Shown: one piece after another, positions 33,639 to 44,230 of the stretch
Position numbering within the stretch: position 1 is the stretch's first letter
How the letters are laid out: every line of letters begins with the position of its first letter
Program-made: the position numbers and the translations under genes
The notes under the pieces: generated by a model
Told to the model about the DNA's origin: nothing
What the model saw: the letters and a program-made list of their open reading frames with translations, nothing else
Databases searched by the model: none
Assembly: GCF_049243985.1 (NCBI RefSeq)
Contig: NC_135384.1
Coordinates: 15,496,501 to 15,560,500 of the forward strand
DNA length: 64,000 bases
Direction of reading: 5' to 3'
DNA from: Paroedura picta
Taxonomy: Eukaryota; Chordata; Lepidosauria; Squamata; Gekkonidae

Positions 33639-34615
33639 GATTAGAGGATAGAAAATCCCACAAAGGCTGTAAAGATTTTTACACATGAAGCTGCCCTATC
33701 ATGAATCAGACCTATTGGTATATATTGTCAATTTTGTTGTCTAAGACTGTCTTTGGTTCTCCATGGTCTCAGGCAGAGGTCTTCCACACACTTGATAACT
33801 GGGTTATGGGCCATTGAACCTGAGACCTTCTAAATGTCAAAAGGATACTCTATTATTGAACCATGGATCTTTCACGGCTTTAATCCAAACAATTTCAAAA
33901 TACTGAATCCCTGGAGCTCTTCTTGCCAAATTTACAATTTGACAATAAATATTGATCTCTCAACTGCAAAATGAAATAAATGGATCATGTTAGGAAAAGA
34001 AAATGTACTTAATTCCCAAACTTTTGATGCTTTTCTTTGTTGAAATCCAGCTGTAAATTAAAGATGCCCATAGGTGCAGTTCTGTTATTCAACTTCAAAG
34101 ATCCTTGAACCATCAGTGTTTGAGTTGAGCCATCAAACCTGAGAAAATCTATTTGTAGCATCACAGCTAGGACTCTGCTTCATTCATGTCCTGTCTAGGA
34201 GAGGCATAAAGTCAATATATTTCTTTCCGGATCAGCTAGCTAAAACATAATGGTAATGCAAAGGAAATAACAGGGAGAAAGAAATATAACAGCTTCTGAG
34301 TTCTGTTACCTAGCCAGCTTGTATTCCAGATTTTTTTTTTTGGGGGGGGGGAGGGAGGAAATAAATTATTTAACTTTATTTGAGGAGTGATCGGCAGAAG
34401 AAACAAGTCATATAATTGTGTTTTATTTTATTGTTAAATTCAAGTGCAAAATTTGTCATGGGTGAACTCCATGGGTGAACTCATGGTCCACACAGGGTCA
34501 GTATTCCAAAAGACATCTGAATCAGCAATAAAAATTATTGTCCCTACCTTTGGTGGCTATTTTTCAGACACCAGTGCACAAATCCACACATTGGCATGTG
34601 GCTTCAGCTAAAGAC
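33639..34615. other. presumed 5' intron of OR gene 6, nothing recognised
   Basis: AT-rich, with a G run near 34342-34355. No coding or repeat identity was found. Confidence 0.35.
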
Positions 34616-34765
34616 CTTCCTCCCGATTTCTTCCAAAGAGTCCAAGAGGAATGATGTATCAGAACAAGGCCATGTAAAAGACTGAAGACTAATGCCCATA
34701 TGTACTGGTTATTTGTGCTCTGTGAAGCAAGGAGAATATCTCCCTCGATATTTCTGATAATGAGT
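34616..34765 (-). promoter_or_regulatory. candidate promoter and untranslated exon 1, OR gene 6
   Basis: Sense order: CTCATTATCAGAAATATCGA then GGGAGA (34739-34760), GAGCACAAATAACC near 34712, then about 66 bases ending in GAGGAAG|GTCTTT, exon edge at 34616. The donor is weaker than in the paralogues but falls at the same spacing. Confidence 0.4.
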
Positions 34766-35119
34766 ATGTTTAATTGTAGGGGAAAAACAAAAACAAAAAA
34801 AGAACTTACAGTGAATTGTATTTTCAGATGGGAATTAGACAACAATGTAGAGTATCCATGTGTAATGGGCCTACGCTGCATGAAGCGGAAGCCACAGTAT
34901 TCAGACCTAGGTTTTGATCCAGTCTGGTCTTCAGCACTAGGATGCAAAGGAACAAATAGCTCCATCTGACTATCAAAAAAAGACCTGCTGAAGATCAAGG
35001 AACCTACATGTCCAAGCTCAGGATAGGTACTAGATCTATCCTGGAGCCTTTAGGTAACCTACCCCCTGGTTTCATCACCAGTCCTTAATGTCCAATTTTG
35101 ATGCCAATTGCTTGAAATG

Positions 35120-35320
35120 TTGGGGGAGGAGTTTTAGGAATTGTACTGTACTACCATTTTATTTGTTATGTAACTTGTTAAGGATTTTTAGGGGATTAGT
35201 TTTTTATGATGTGGGTTTTATGGTACTTGGCATTGTTTTATGATTTGCTGTACACCACCACAAGCCAGCATTGCTGGGAGAAATGGTATTAAAATTCAAT
35301 AAATAAATAAATTAAACAAA
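35120..35320 (+). repeat. LINE 3' tail (L2-like)
   Basis: TTGCTGTACACCACCACAAGC and GGTATTAAAATTCAATAAATAAAT. Matches the tail type at 21335 and 30735. Confidence 0.5.
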
Positions 35321-35630
35321 TTGATTATGTTCTATCAAAGGTGGATGTTATGCTCATATTTGATTTCATGTCTACAGGGCCAAAGTGTTGTCTCAACTAC
35401 CTCATGGAGTTCAGATCTGGCTTGATGGATGGAATCCAAACACAGAGAGGATAGCAGCTTGATTCCACAGAGCTATTCTGGGGCTCGCTATATTTGTAAC
35501 TATGGCAGTTTATTTTCTGTGGATAGACTTCTGGAATTCTAACCGATTCATTTATATAGATCCAATTCCATATGAAAAATATTTCTCAGTGTATATATGA
35601 AAGGGATGACCATAGAACACAAAACTGCTC

Positions 35631-35718
35631 TAGGATGCTTTGGGCTGATCCTGCGTTGAGCTTCTGTTGAGATGGACTGTATGGCCCCTTCCAACTCTAT
35701 GATTCTATGATTCTATAG
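35631..35718 (+). repeat. CR1 LINE 3' fragment
   Basis: GGCTGATCCTGCGTTGAGC, then GGCCCCTTCCAACTCTATGA with ATTCTATG units. It abuts the broken OR at 35719, so the insertion may have removed that gene's 3' end. Confidence 0.85.
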
Positions 35719-36180
35719 GACTGTATAGAAAACAGAAGACTTTGTTGAGATCTCACAGTTCCTTGGTCTTCAGTCATATGTACACAACAATAAAGGTTAC
35801 ATAGGAAATGGAGACCATAATAAGATGAGAGGAACAAATAGAGAAGGCCTTGCTTCTGCTGCTGTTTGAAGGTATTCTCAAAATGGTGATGATGATGCAT
35901 ACCTACGAGGCCAGTGTAAACCACAGTAGTGGCCCTGTGCATGCTGAGCCCAAGACAATCATCACCATTTCTGTCTGCTGAATGTAACCACAGGAAAGCA
36001 TTAAAAATGGTGCATAATCACAGAAGAAATTGTCAATTTCACTGGGGCTACAGTAGTTTAGATGCAAAGCAAGGAATGTTGTAAATGCACTAGCCCCAAT
36101 GTCAATCATTCATGAAGCAATGAGCACATGGCTTGCTATTCATGAGGGTTACATAACAAAGTGGGTTGCATATAGTTATG
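35719..36180 (-). pseudogene. olfactory receptor fragment (gene 7)
   Basis: Sense translation gives the TM4 to TM6 region: SPSEIDNFFCDYAPFLMLSC in the second outer loop, then after a frame change near 35903 RIPSNSSRSKAFSICSSHLI of TM6. Upstream of TM4 only short degraded pieces (NPL, MNS-like) remain, and TM1-3 and TM7 are absent. The frame has at least one shift and several stops. The DYAP and ILRIPS words place it nearer to the genes at 44231 and 49792 than to the six-gene subfamily. Confidence 0.85.
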
Positions 36181-36337
36181 TTTTGGTCATAACACCCTTG
36201 CATGCCCACTACTTTTGGTGCACCCATGCTGAATGACCCCAACAGCATGGCCACCAGGCAGTGGCACCACCCGAGGGGCCTGCCACCACTGCTGGACAGC
36301 CCTCACCAGGCCCACCACTGCTGCTGGCACTGCAGAC

Positions 36338-36410
36338 TGCATTCGCTGGCAGGGGCTCCTCGGAATTGTAGTCCATGGACATCTGGAGGGCCACAGTTTG
36401 ACTACCCCTG
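36338..36410. mobile_element. hAT-like MITE, right half only
   Basis: GAATTGTAGTCCATGGACATC, GGAGGGCCACAGTTTGACTA and CCCCTG form the right half of the palindromic MITE seen whole at 53464. The left half is missing; the preceding GC-rich stretch (36190-36337) is unassigned. Confidence 0.7.
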
Positions 36411-36640
36411 ATCTAGTCCAACCCCCTGCACTATGCAGGAAGCTCACAACCTATTGCTCATCCACTGTAACCTGCCACCCCCTTGAACCTTCGCAGAATC
36501 AGCCTCTCTGTCAGATGGCTATCCAGCCTCTGTTTAAAAATTTCCAAAGATGGAGAACCGACCACCTCCCGAGGAAGCCTGTTCCACTGAGAATCCGTTT
36601 TAACTGTCAGGAACTTATATTGAAACTGTAGTGCCAATGC
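36411..36640 (-). repeat. CR1 LINE 3' fragment
   Basis: Reversed: ATCTAGTCCAACCCCCTGCA, AATCAGCCTCTCTGTCAGAT, ATGGAGAACCGACCACCTCC, GGAAGCCTGTTCCACTGAGA. It is the reverse of the type at 63190-63400. Confidence 0.85.
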
Positions 36641-37552
36641 TTCCAGATATATAACCAATACATTTCTGGTGCGTTATTAGTAAGCACAGATGTGCTTCTG
36701 AAAAGCTATGGTAAAAGACAGATAATGGGACTATAAAGGCTGCCAGTAACATAGCCATATGCTGATAAAGGGTTACCACTTATTCTAGTTGTGATGCAGA
36801 CACACACACATAATAGATGGAAACAGGCAGCTTAAAAATGGATTGGAGTACATTGTACCTTATGACCGATGTAATGAGGGGCATAAAGGGAGAATCTAGA
36901 GGTTTGTTAGATACAATAAATAGTTTAATGCTGGGCATAAAGCAAGGATTTGTGTGATTAAACAGACAATCCCCAAACTCCAAAATCAATATCCTGTACC
37001 ATATGTCCTGTACAATACAGCTGTAAAGCAGCTAGAAGAGCTGAAGAACACGGAGCGATTTCCCCTGTGGAATTGAATGATTGTATTTTCAAGAATGACA
37101 AAAATTTAGAATATTAGGAGATGATAAAACCCATTGTAAAACCCATTGTTTTGGGTGATCATGAATACAAAGTCATGTACCTTGTTCTGAAATCATGAAA
37201 TACAAGTGAAAATTTTTGAGCTCAAAGTTGGACTTCCACTTTACAGGGTAAAATCCTAGCAGTAGGATTTTACTACATGAACTGTAAGGAACAATAAAAT
37301 GGAAATATCTGGCAAGGAGTTAGTTGTGATGGTCATATTTTAACCAAGACATAGAAGTGGGAAGTAACCTACATAGAAAAGAAGGACAGTAACAAAGGAG
37401 CATGTGACTTGATTACTGGCACAATATTCATTAGAGAGAGTGCAGCATGGAAAATAAAAATATATAATCATAGCAAAGAATTTGGGTATGGTTATCACTG
37501 ATCAGAATGAATTCTCATGAAACTTAAAAGGAATGTCTGAATGTATTTTATT
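36641..37552. other. spacer; source of an inverted copy
   Basis: No gene seen. Bases 36940-36974 are the exact reverse complement of 37706-37740. Confidence 0.45.
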
Positions 37553-37941
37553 TAGATTCAAATGGGTAGCCGTGTTGGTCTGAAGTAGCCCAATAAAATC
37601 AAAGTCCAGTAGCACCTTTAAAACCAACAAAGATTTATTCAAGGCGTGAGCTTTTGAGTGCAAGCACTCATTTATTTATTTATATTTGAATATATATATA
37701 CCGCTGGGGATTGTCTGTTTAATCACACAAATCCTTGCTTATATATACCGTCTTGCAGCGGTTTACAATAAAAGAATAAAATATGATACCTGCAAAACCC
37801 CTTAAAATATAAACATGTATCTAGTTATAATGTAACTTTTGTTTGTCTGGGGAAGAGTGCTTGCACTCGAAAGCTCACGTCTTGAATAAATATTTGTTGG
37901 TCTTAAAAGTGCCACTGGACTCTGATTTTGTTTTGTTCAGA
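37553..37941. repeat. unidentified repeat (family Y), inverted pair around an L2-like tail
   Basis: The left arm (37553-37669) begins GGGTAGCCGTGTTGGTCTGA with CCAGTAGCACCTTTAAAACC. The right arm (37851-37941) is its inverse (TGCACTCGAAAGCTCACGTC, GTGCCACTGGACTC). Between them is a reversed LINE tail with ATATATACCG. A further fragment of family Y lies near 40095-40140. Confidence 0.55.
37704..37740. other. probable templated insertion
   Basis: A 37-base segment whose last 35 bases exactly match the reverse complement of 36940-36974. It is flanked by the direct repeat ATATATACCG at 37694-37703 and 37741-37750, and it interrupts a LINE tail. Copying from nearby DNA or RNA followed by end joining is the likely origin. 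Confidence 0.7.
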
Positions 37942-38222
37942 AGATCATCAGGGTCAAGCAAAAACCATTCACCTTTTGATAACAGAAATACCATAAGTGA
38001 TCAGACTCTATCTGTGCCACAAATTGAAATTTACCATATCCTTGCAAGACATAAAAAATAACATTACTATTTTATCATCTCTGTAGATATATTATAGCTC
38101 ATCTAGATACAGCATCAATTTAAAAAATTAGAGTTAATTTCTATAATGCATTCCAATTTTTCTCTTAAATTAAGATGCACACATCTGGGCCCCTTGTTAA
38201 GCTTCCAATTTGGTTTCTGTTT

Positions 38223-39158
38223 TTATTCTATGGTCCAGAGCTTGTATCTTTTGATTAACTTCATCATGGAACTCTTAATTTCTTTGTTCATCATTGTATA
38301 GATCACTGGATTTAATAAGGGGAAGATCACAGTATGGAAGATAGCAACCACTTTGTCCATGGGTAATGGTTCTGAAGGGCGAGTATAGAGGTAGATGGCT
38401 GGAGTGAACATCACACAGACAACAATGATGTGTGTGACACAGGTGGATGAGGCTTTATTCTTTCCATGTGTAATACTAGTTCTTAACTTTGTCAAAAGAA
38501 TACCATATGAGATGATCAAAAATATAAAGGCTGATAATATAACCAGCCCATTGTTGACGAAAGTCAGGACTTCCACCTGGTGAGTATCAGTACAGGCCAA
38601 CCTGATGACTTGATGGACATCACAGAAGAAGCTGTCTAAGATATTGGGTCCACAGAAGGAAAGCTGGTGGGTCAGAGTTACAAGGATAATTGCATGAACA
38701 AATCCTCCAGCCCACGATGCTCCCACTAAGCTGCAGCACATGGTTCTGTTTACAAGGTATATGTATTGAAGGGGTCGACATATGGCCACATACCTGTCAT
38801 AGGCCATGGCTATCAGTAGGAACATCTCAGTTGCTCCCAAGAAATGCAAGAAAAAGAGCTGGCACATGCATCCACCATAAGAGATGGTTTTGTGCTGGCT
38901 GAGGAAGTCGGCGAGCATCTTCGGCGGTATGACAGAAATGTAGCAGATGTCAAGGAAGGCCAGGTTGGCTAGGAAAAAGTACATTGGGGATCCCAGATTG
39001 TGGTCCAGCCGAATAGTAAGAATAATAAGAATATTTCCAGGCAGGATCAGTGAGTAAAAGAGTATAAATAGGAGGAATAGAATAAGCTGGACTTCTTTAA
39101 CTTGGGATACTCCTAGAAAAAGAAATTCAGACACCTCAGAATGGTTCCTCTGCTCCAT
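38223..39158 (-). CDS. olfactory receptor, OR4-type (gene 8)
   Basis: Complete 311-residue odorant receptor from the ATG at 39158 (MEQRNHSEVSEF). The glycosylation site is NHS. Features typical of OR4M/OR4N-like receptors: LILPGNILIILTIRLD in TM1, GSPMYFFLANLAFLDI, FLHFLGATEMFLLIAMAYDR in TM3, HQLSFCGPNILDSFFCD with HQVIRLACTDT, FTPAIYLYTRP in TM6-loop 3 and FHTVIFPLLNPVIYTMMNKE in TM7. The last has MMNKE where most have LRNKE. It differs strongly from its neighbours and lies alone in their midst. An acceptor-like TTTTGGCAG is found 18 bases before the ATG. Assignment to OR4 rests on remembered motifs. Confidence 0.95.
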   Translation of the reverse strand: MEQRNHSEVSEFLFLGVSQVKEVQLILFLLFILFYSLILPGNILIILTIRLDHNLGSPMYFFLANLAFLDICYISVIPPKMLADFLSQHKTISYGGCMCQLFFLHFLGATEMFLLIAMAYDRYVAICRPLQYIYLVNRTMCCSLVGASWAGGFVHAIILVTLTHQLSFCGPNILDSFFCDVHQVIRLACTDTHQVEVLTFVNNGLVILSAFIFLIISYGILLTKLRTSITHGKNKASSTCVTHIIVVCVMFTPAIYLYTRPSEPLPMDKVVAIFHTVIFPLLNPVIYTMMNKEIKSSMMKLIKRYKLWTIE

Positions 39159-42100
39159 GTCTCTAGTTTATGCACTGCCAAAATGAACAAGGAAGAACAC
39201 GACAATCATTAATACAGGTCTCCACATATAAAAAAGGGAATCACCATTAAACATAAACAAACCTGGATCAGAGAAGCCATAATATGATTTTCATTCTTGG
39301 CTAACTCTGATATGACTTTAAGGGAAGTAATCTCCTATAAACGGTAGTCCCTCCCAAAAAGGTCATCCTAATGCAGGAGTATGCTTGATATCTACATTAG
39401 TGAACTATAGCACTGCCAGCCTAATCTGATTTGTCCACCGCTGGCTCAGATTTGGCAACTTGTGTTTATGAAACTGAGGATGGATATCTCAGGGTACAAG
39501 TGAGCAAACAGGACACAAGCAGTTGATTTTAATACTCGTATCTCAGAAGCTAAGCAGAATCGGCCCAAGCTGGTATTTGGATGAGAGACCATCAAGCAAT
39601 TCCAGGCTAGCTAGGCAGAGGTGGACAATGGCAAACCTCCTCTGATCATATCTTGCTTTGAAAACCCAAAATTCTGCTGTGACGATGGCAAAACCTCCCA
39701 AAATGATTATGGTGATGATACAATAAACCTACAGTATTCTTTCAGCATTGATTAATAAGTTTGGTTGAATGATATTAAATGCTTTATATCGGTACCCATA
39801 ATAAAAACATTGAAAGCAAAGATAAAGAATGCAAAGGTTGCTACTGCTAGCCACAGATCCAGGACGACATGTGTACGGTGTGGTCTGCTCTGTACACAAT
39901 GTCCAGACATTGGTTTTGGTATCTTTGCATACATGAATACATATTGGAGCAACATTCCTCATACTTAGCTAAAGGGATTTTTCCTTCCTTATTACAGAGT
40001 AGACAGACGCAAGAAAGAAAGGCAATTCCAAGAGCAATACTTACACAATTTCAACCACTGATTGGCAATAAAACTCCATTGCAAATCCAATTCAATTCAA
40101 GTCCAGCAGCACTTTAGAGACCAACAAGAATTTTGTTAGTAAATCCAGCTTTTGATATTCTAGCTATGATATCATCAGCTCTGCAGTCTGTGGTTATTGT
40201 TCTGTATCTTCACTTTGCTTCATTTTGAAAAGTGAGCAACAGTAAAATCTGTCTCAGAAAACTACATTACACAAATGCCCTTTCACCGAAAGCTCTCTCT
40301 TAGGTTCACTATAATAGAGAGAGAACTGGTTCCATTATGTCCATCCAGAAGGCAAGTGATCCCATAATACACTCTACAATGTGGATATCCCCGGAGCTTT
40401 TATCTGTACTAAGATTTCTTCTTAGGCAGGTGTTAGCAATCTTCCCAGATACTCCAGTCTGGAATATTACTAATAATTTTAGGAGTGTTCTAATCATTTC
40501 AAAAGCCCAGAATGAGCATGGTTAATGTTACCAGAAATGGCCTGTCACAAATTATGGTGGAGAATTAATATTTAAAGTGTCAGAAGCGAAAGGTTGATAG
40601 CAAAGTGTATACAAGGGTTTGACTGTAGGAGCAGAGGCAGATTAATATTGAGTACAAATAGATTTTTATTTAAAAGGAAATACTAAGCAATTTAAACTAG
40701 CAATTCTCAAATATAATAACATACACAAACACTGTCATTTGGAGAGAAATAAGATTATAGCATCCAAGACAGAAGAATTAATTAGGGGGCAAGAAAAACA
40801 AACAACCTGTTTCAGCAGAAAGGGTGTCCATGAAGAGCAAGGGGCAGACGCCTAATCCGGCTTAACATCTGGGTGGTCCATCTGGGATTAAGACAAATAC
40901 ACACTTTTGGACTTTGTGCAGGGATTGATATACTGTTTGAAGTTCTCACAGTCAGCCCACAGACTGGCCTACAGGGCAGTACGATATGATGCAGGTAAAT
41001 GATGATTGGCCAGGAGCCCTGGGGGTTCCTGATAGGTGGATTGAAGTGTGATGTAATTGGAGTAGGACTCACAGTGAAGCATGTTTCCAAGATACTTAGG
41101 CTGATTGGAGGTTATTGGAATTAGCTCTCACTTTTTTCCACTCAATGGCTCAGATGGGTTAGTTGATAGGAAGTCAGGAGAATGATCATTAGAGCTATGT
41201 AGATGCTGCTACAATGGACAATAGACAGCTTGGAGGTGAGGAGAAAGGTCTAGGGGATAGACAAAAGAAGTTTCACTTAGTTCTTGGAGGGATATTCCTT
41301 TCCTATTGACAGTCTGGTGGCTGTGGCTGGGTGGGGCAGTGGCCCCATTGTGCTTCCCATTACTGCCCACTTGGGCTTAGGTCTGTTGGACTGACCTAGA
41401 GGAAAAGGATGAGAAGAGAAATTTTTCTGACTTGTTCTGGCAACTTCAGCCAATATGGAGATCCTAATCTAAGAAATTAATTCTATGGCTTTCCATATCA
41501 AGCAGCTGTCAATCTGGTTCCTGTGTTCCCCATTCTGCACAGTGCCCAATACGTGCAAGGCATATGGAGATGCCTTCTTGAAGACAGCTTCATATTATGG
41601 GGGCTCCTGCCAGGGTAACATTACCTAAAGAGGGCAAGTTGGTTCATAGTGTCAAAAAGAAAAAGAAAAACACATCTTGAACGGCATTCCAAATAAAGAA
41701 TTCTTAAATGTCTATTGTATTATCTTGTTGCTTTTATTCTGTAGCATGGGGTCAAGCCAAAACAGTATCCAGATTGTGTACCCATTTTTAAACACCCATC
41801 TTTCCTCAGTGGCCTGTCCCTGAATAATATATAATAATAAACAATTGAGTATTAATATCCAACATACATCATCAATTATGTAACATGGCAAATCATAATT
41901 TCCTACCTCAATATAACATCTTCCAAAGACAGCAATTTATACTATTTAAGTCCTTAAATATATCTGTAATATACATAAATATTATTCAATACATTAAAGA
42001 GTCAGTATAACAATCCATAATTATACTCAAATAATACAAAACCAACATCTACAAAATGATCTCTGTAACAACAATTTTCAGTATAATCTGCCCATAGGCT

Positions 42101-42224
42101 CATACACGGTACTGGGGATCTGAGTCATAAGAAGCAAGGTACCAAATTGGGTTTACAAGTGACCTAATGTTAATCCCTGCTGGTAAACAGCAGGTGTATT
42201 CCAGAGACAAGCATCTTAAAGGGG
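39159..42224. other. spacer with retroelement debris, no gene recognised
   Basis: The 40095-40140 stretch is a family Y fragment. 40590-41450 has words shared with 26440-27240 (AGAGGCAGA, TTTTTATTT), and could be an old LTR-type remnant. 41740-42200 is very AT-rich. Short frames overlap on both strands at 39729-40117 without family features. Confidence 0.35.
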
Positions 42225-43000
42225 CAGTGTTACAAAAAGCATGTCAGTTCCAAAGAGATATTCAAGCTTTGGGGGTGAATGGAATATAAAAAGAAAATGT
42301 AAAAATGTTCCTGATGCAGCAAAAGTCTTTGGATGTTCACTCTATGGTTGGGTGAGGGAGTCACTTGTTCAATGCCAAAAAATCTAAGCTCATCTGGTGA
42401 GTGATTTATCTGTGCAAAGTGATTAATCATCAGATTGTCCGTCACATTATTTCAAAGCTGGCTTTGATTTTATGGATTCTAATCTTCAAGGGGCAAGTTC
42501 TTATACCAATACAAATCACATTATATTCAATACATTAAATTCCTGGACAAACAATTCAAAAATGAGTTGATCCTAATAGTATAACTTTTAATTGCTTTTT
42601 TAAACTCCTGAATTGGTAAGATTAATTTGCAGACCACGTGTGACCCACATGGACAATTCCCCTTTGGTAAATTTCCTGAGTGACAAGATCCCCAATATTG
42701 TGATTTCTCCTCCAGGCAATAAGAGGACCCTTTTTACATTCCTGTATGTCCTCCACCAAATGTCAGTGCCTAAATATGATCCATTTTAGCATAAGTTGAA
42801 TATTCAAATGACATACCAATGTATTCAGAAGACTTTTTTTTTTGGTATTTTAGTAAATCCTATTGAACATATCAGCCCTATTCCGAGTATTTCTAATAAC
42901 TTGATTGGGATAACCTCTAGTCCTCACTGCTTCCTCTATGGCTACATGCCTACAAGAAATTTCCATTGCCTTTATTCTCTTGTGATGGAGGAACTGGCCA
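42225..43000 (-). mobile_element. Penelope-like element fragment with GIY-YIG endonuclease
   Basis: Sense pieces, read in more than one frame, show the C-terminal signatures of Penelope-like retroelements: the AIEEAVRTRGYP-like end of the reverse transcriptase, LIAWRRNHNIGDL, NCPCGSHVVCKLI, and the nuclease tail with LRFFGIEQVTPSP and HPQSLNISLELTCFL. The copy is decayed and incomplete at its 5' end. Confidence 0.7.
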
Positions 43001-43029
43001 TAAGGGAGGTTATGGCACCCTTTTAAATG

Positions 43030-43215
43030 CTTGAAGATGGCTATCAGATCCCCTCTCAGTCATCTCCTCTCTAGGCTAAACAGACCAAGCCTTTGCTCAT
43101 ACGTCTTGGTCTCCAAACATCTTTGTTGCCCTCTTCTGGACATGCTCCAGTTTGCCTACATCCCTCTTCAACTGTGGTGCCCAAAACTGAACACAGTACT
43201 CCAAATACTCCAAAA
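43030..43215 (-). repeat. CR1 LINE 3' region fragment
   Basis: Reverse of the CR1 segment with GAAGATGGCTATCAGATCCC, CAGACCAAGCCTTTGCTCAT and CTCCAGTTTGCCTACATCCC, plus GGTGCCCAAAACTGAACACA. It directly follows the Penelope-like fragment. Confidence 0.75.
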
Positions 43216-43999
43216 GGGCTTTTAAATGATGTGAACAGTCCCCATAAATTGTCATTTCCGTAATCAAGAAGCATTTTTAGCATTTGGAAGATAATTCTAA
43301 GCATTACAGCTCAGAATCCTTCTATGGTCTATTGACTGGAGCTTAATCCAGGAAATGTCTCTAGAATAGCTCTGTTTATTCCTAAAAATCTAAGTAGCAT
43401 ATTTATTCTATTGATTTGCATGGAAAGGAACTGCAATAAGAAAAGCAAGGAGGAGGGTCTGCACACAGCTTCCCCACATTCCTCCATGACCTGCCTACAT
43501 ACTCCCAAAACGTTTAAAAGAAATTCCTGAAACTGTTCCATATAGATCAATAGCTCCAGAGTTATTCACTGTACACACAGAGGTTATATTTATTTGTATG
43601 CAGTATTTATAGTCCTCATTTCTCAAAGCAGACAGATTACAAAGACATTTAAAACCATTAAATCGCAATGAAATGAAATAAAACCAGTAAATAACCATAT
43701 TAAATAAGTGACAATAGCACATTTATAAAAGAAGATTAAAAAGACAAAACCAATTTAGGGGGGAAAAAACCCTAGGGATTAGCATTTGGCTAATCTTCTT
43801 CTTCTTCTTTTTAATTAGGCCATTTTTCTGGGTACCAAAATGTCCAAGTCCCCCAAAATGAGAAAATATTCAGGATTTCCTGGGACCACTGGATAGCTGG
43901 AGTTAGAAAGTATTTAAATGGGCTAGTGGCTTGGAGTGAAGAAAGCAGCTAGAGGGACTCAGACTCATGTTGACAGAATGTGGCATATAAAGGGAAAAA
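43216..43999. other. 3' flank of OR gene 9, nothing recognised
   Basis: AT-rich sequence with no gene. The minus-strand frames at 43329-43722 lack family features. Confidence 0.35.
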
Positions 44000-44195
44000 G
44001 ATGTTGTGGATTGGATCCCATCACACTGTTTCACTCGATTTCATCCAGTTCTTCTTCTTAATACAGTCCATGTCCCACATGAGTTTTGTCCACACAAGTC
44101 CTATGATTAGCTTAGCCTTTTTGAATGATCAAAGAGGACCCCTACTTGCATTTTCACTAGTAGAAAATCTGTTTGAATCCAACCTAATGTTTCAG
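44000..44195 (-). repeat. unidentified dispersed repeat (family X)
   Basis: Words TTGGATCCCATCACACTGT, CAGTCCATGTCCCACATGAG, TTTTGAATGATCAAAGAGGA and TTTCACTAGTAGAAAATCTG. The last is the reversed TTTTCCACTGG-type end of 4905. It ends about 35 bp before the stop of OR gene 9. Confidence 0.5.
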
Positions 44196-44230
44196 GAGAC
44201 ATGCATCTTTGGAGTTTTCCTAACTTTAGC

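Noticed and set aside
34564-34998. 144-codon minus-strand frame
   Set aside because: No OR or other family motifs. It overlaps the candidate promoter and exon 1 of OR gene 6.
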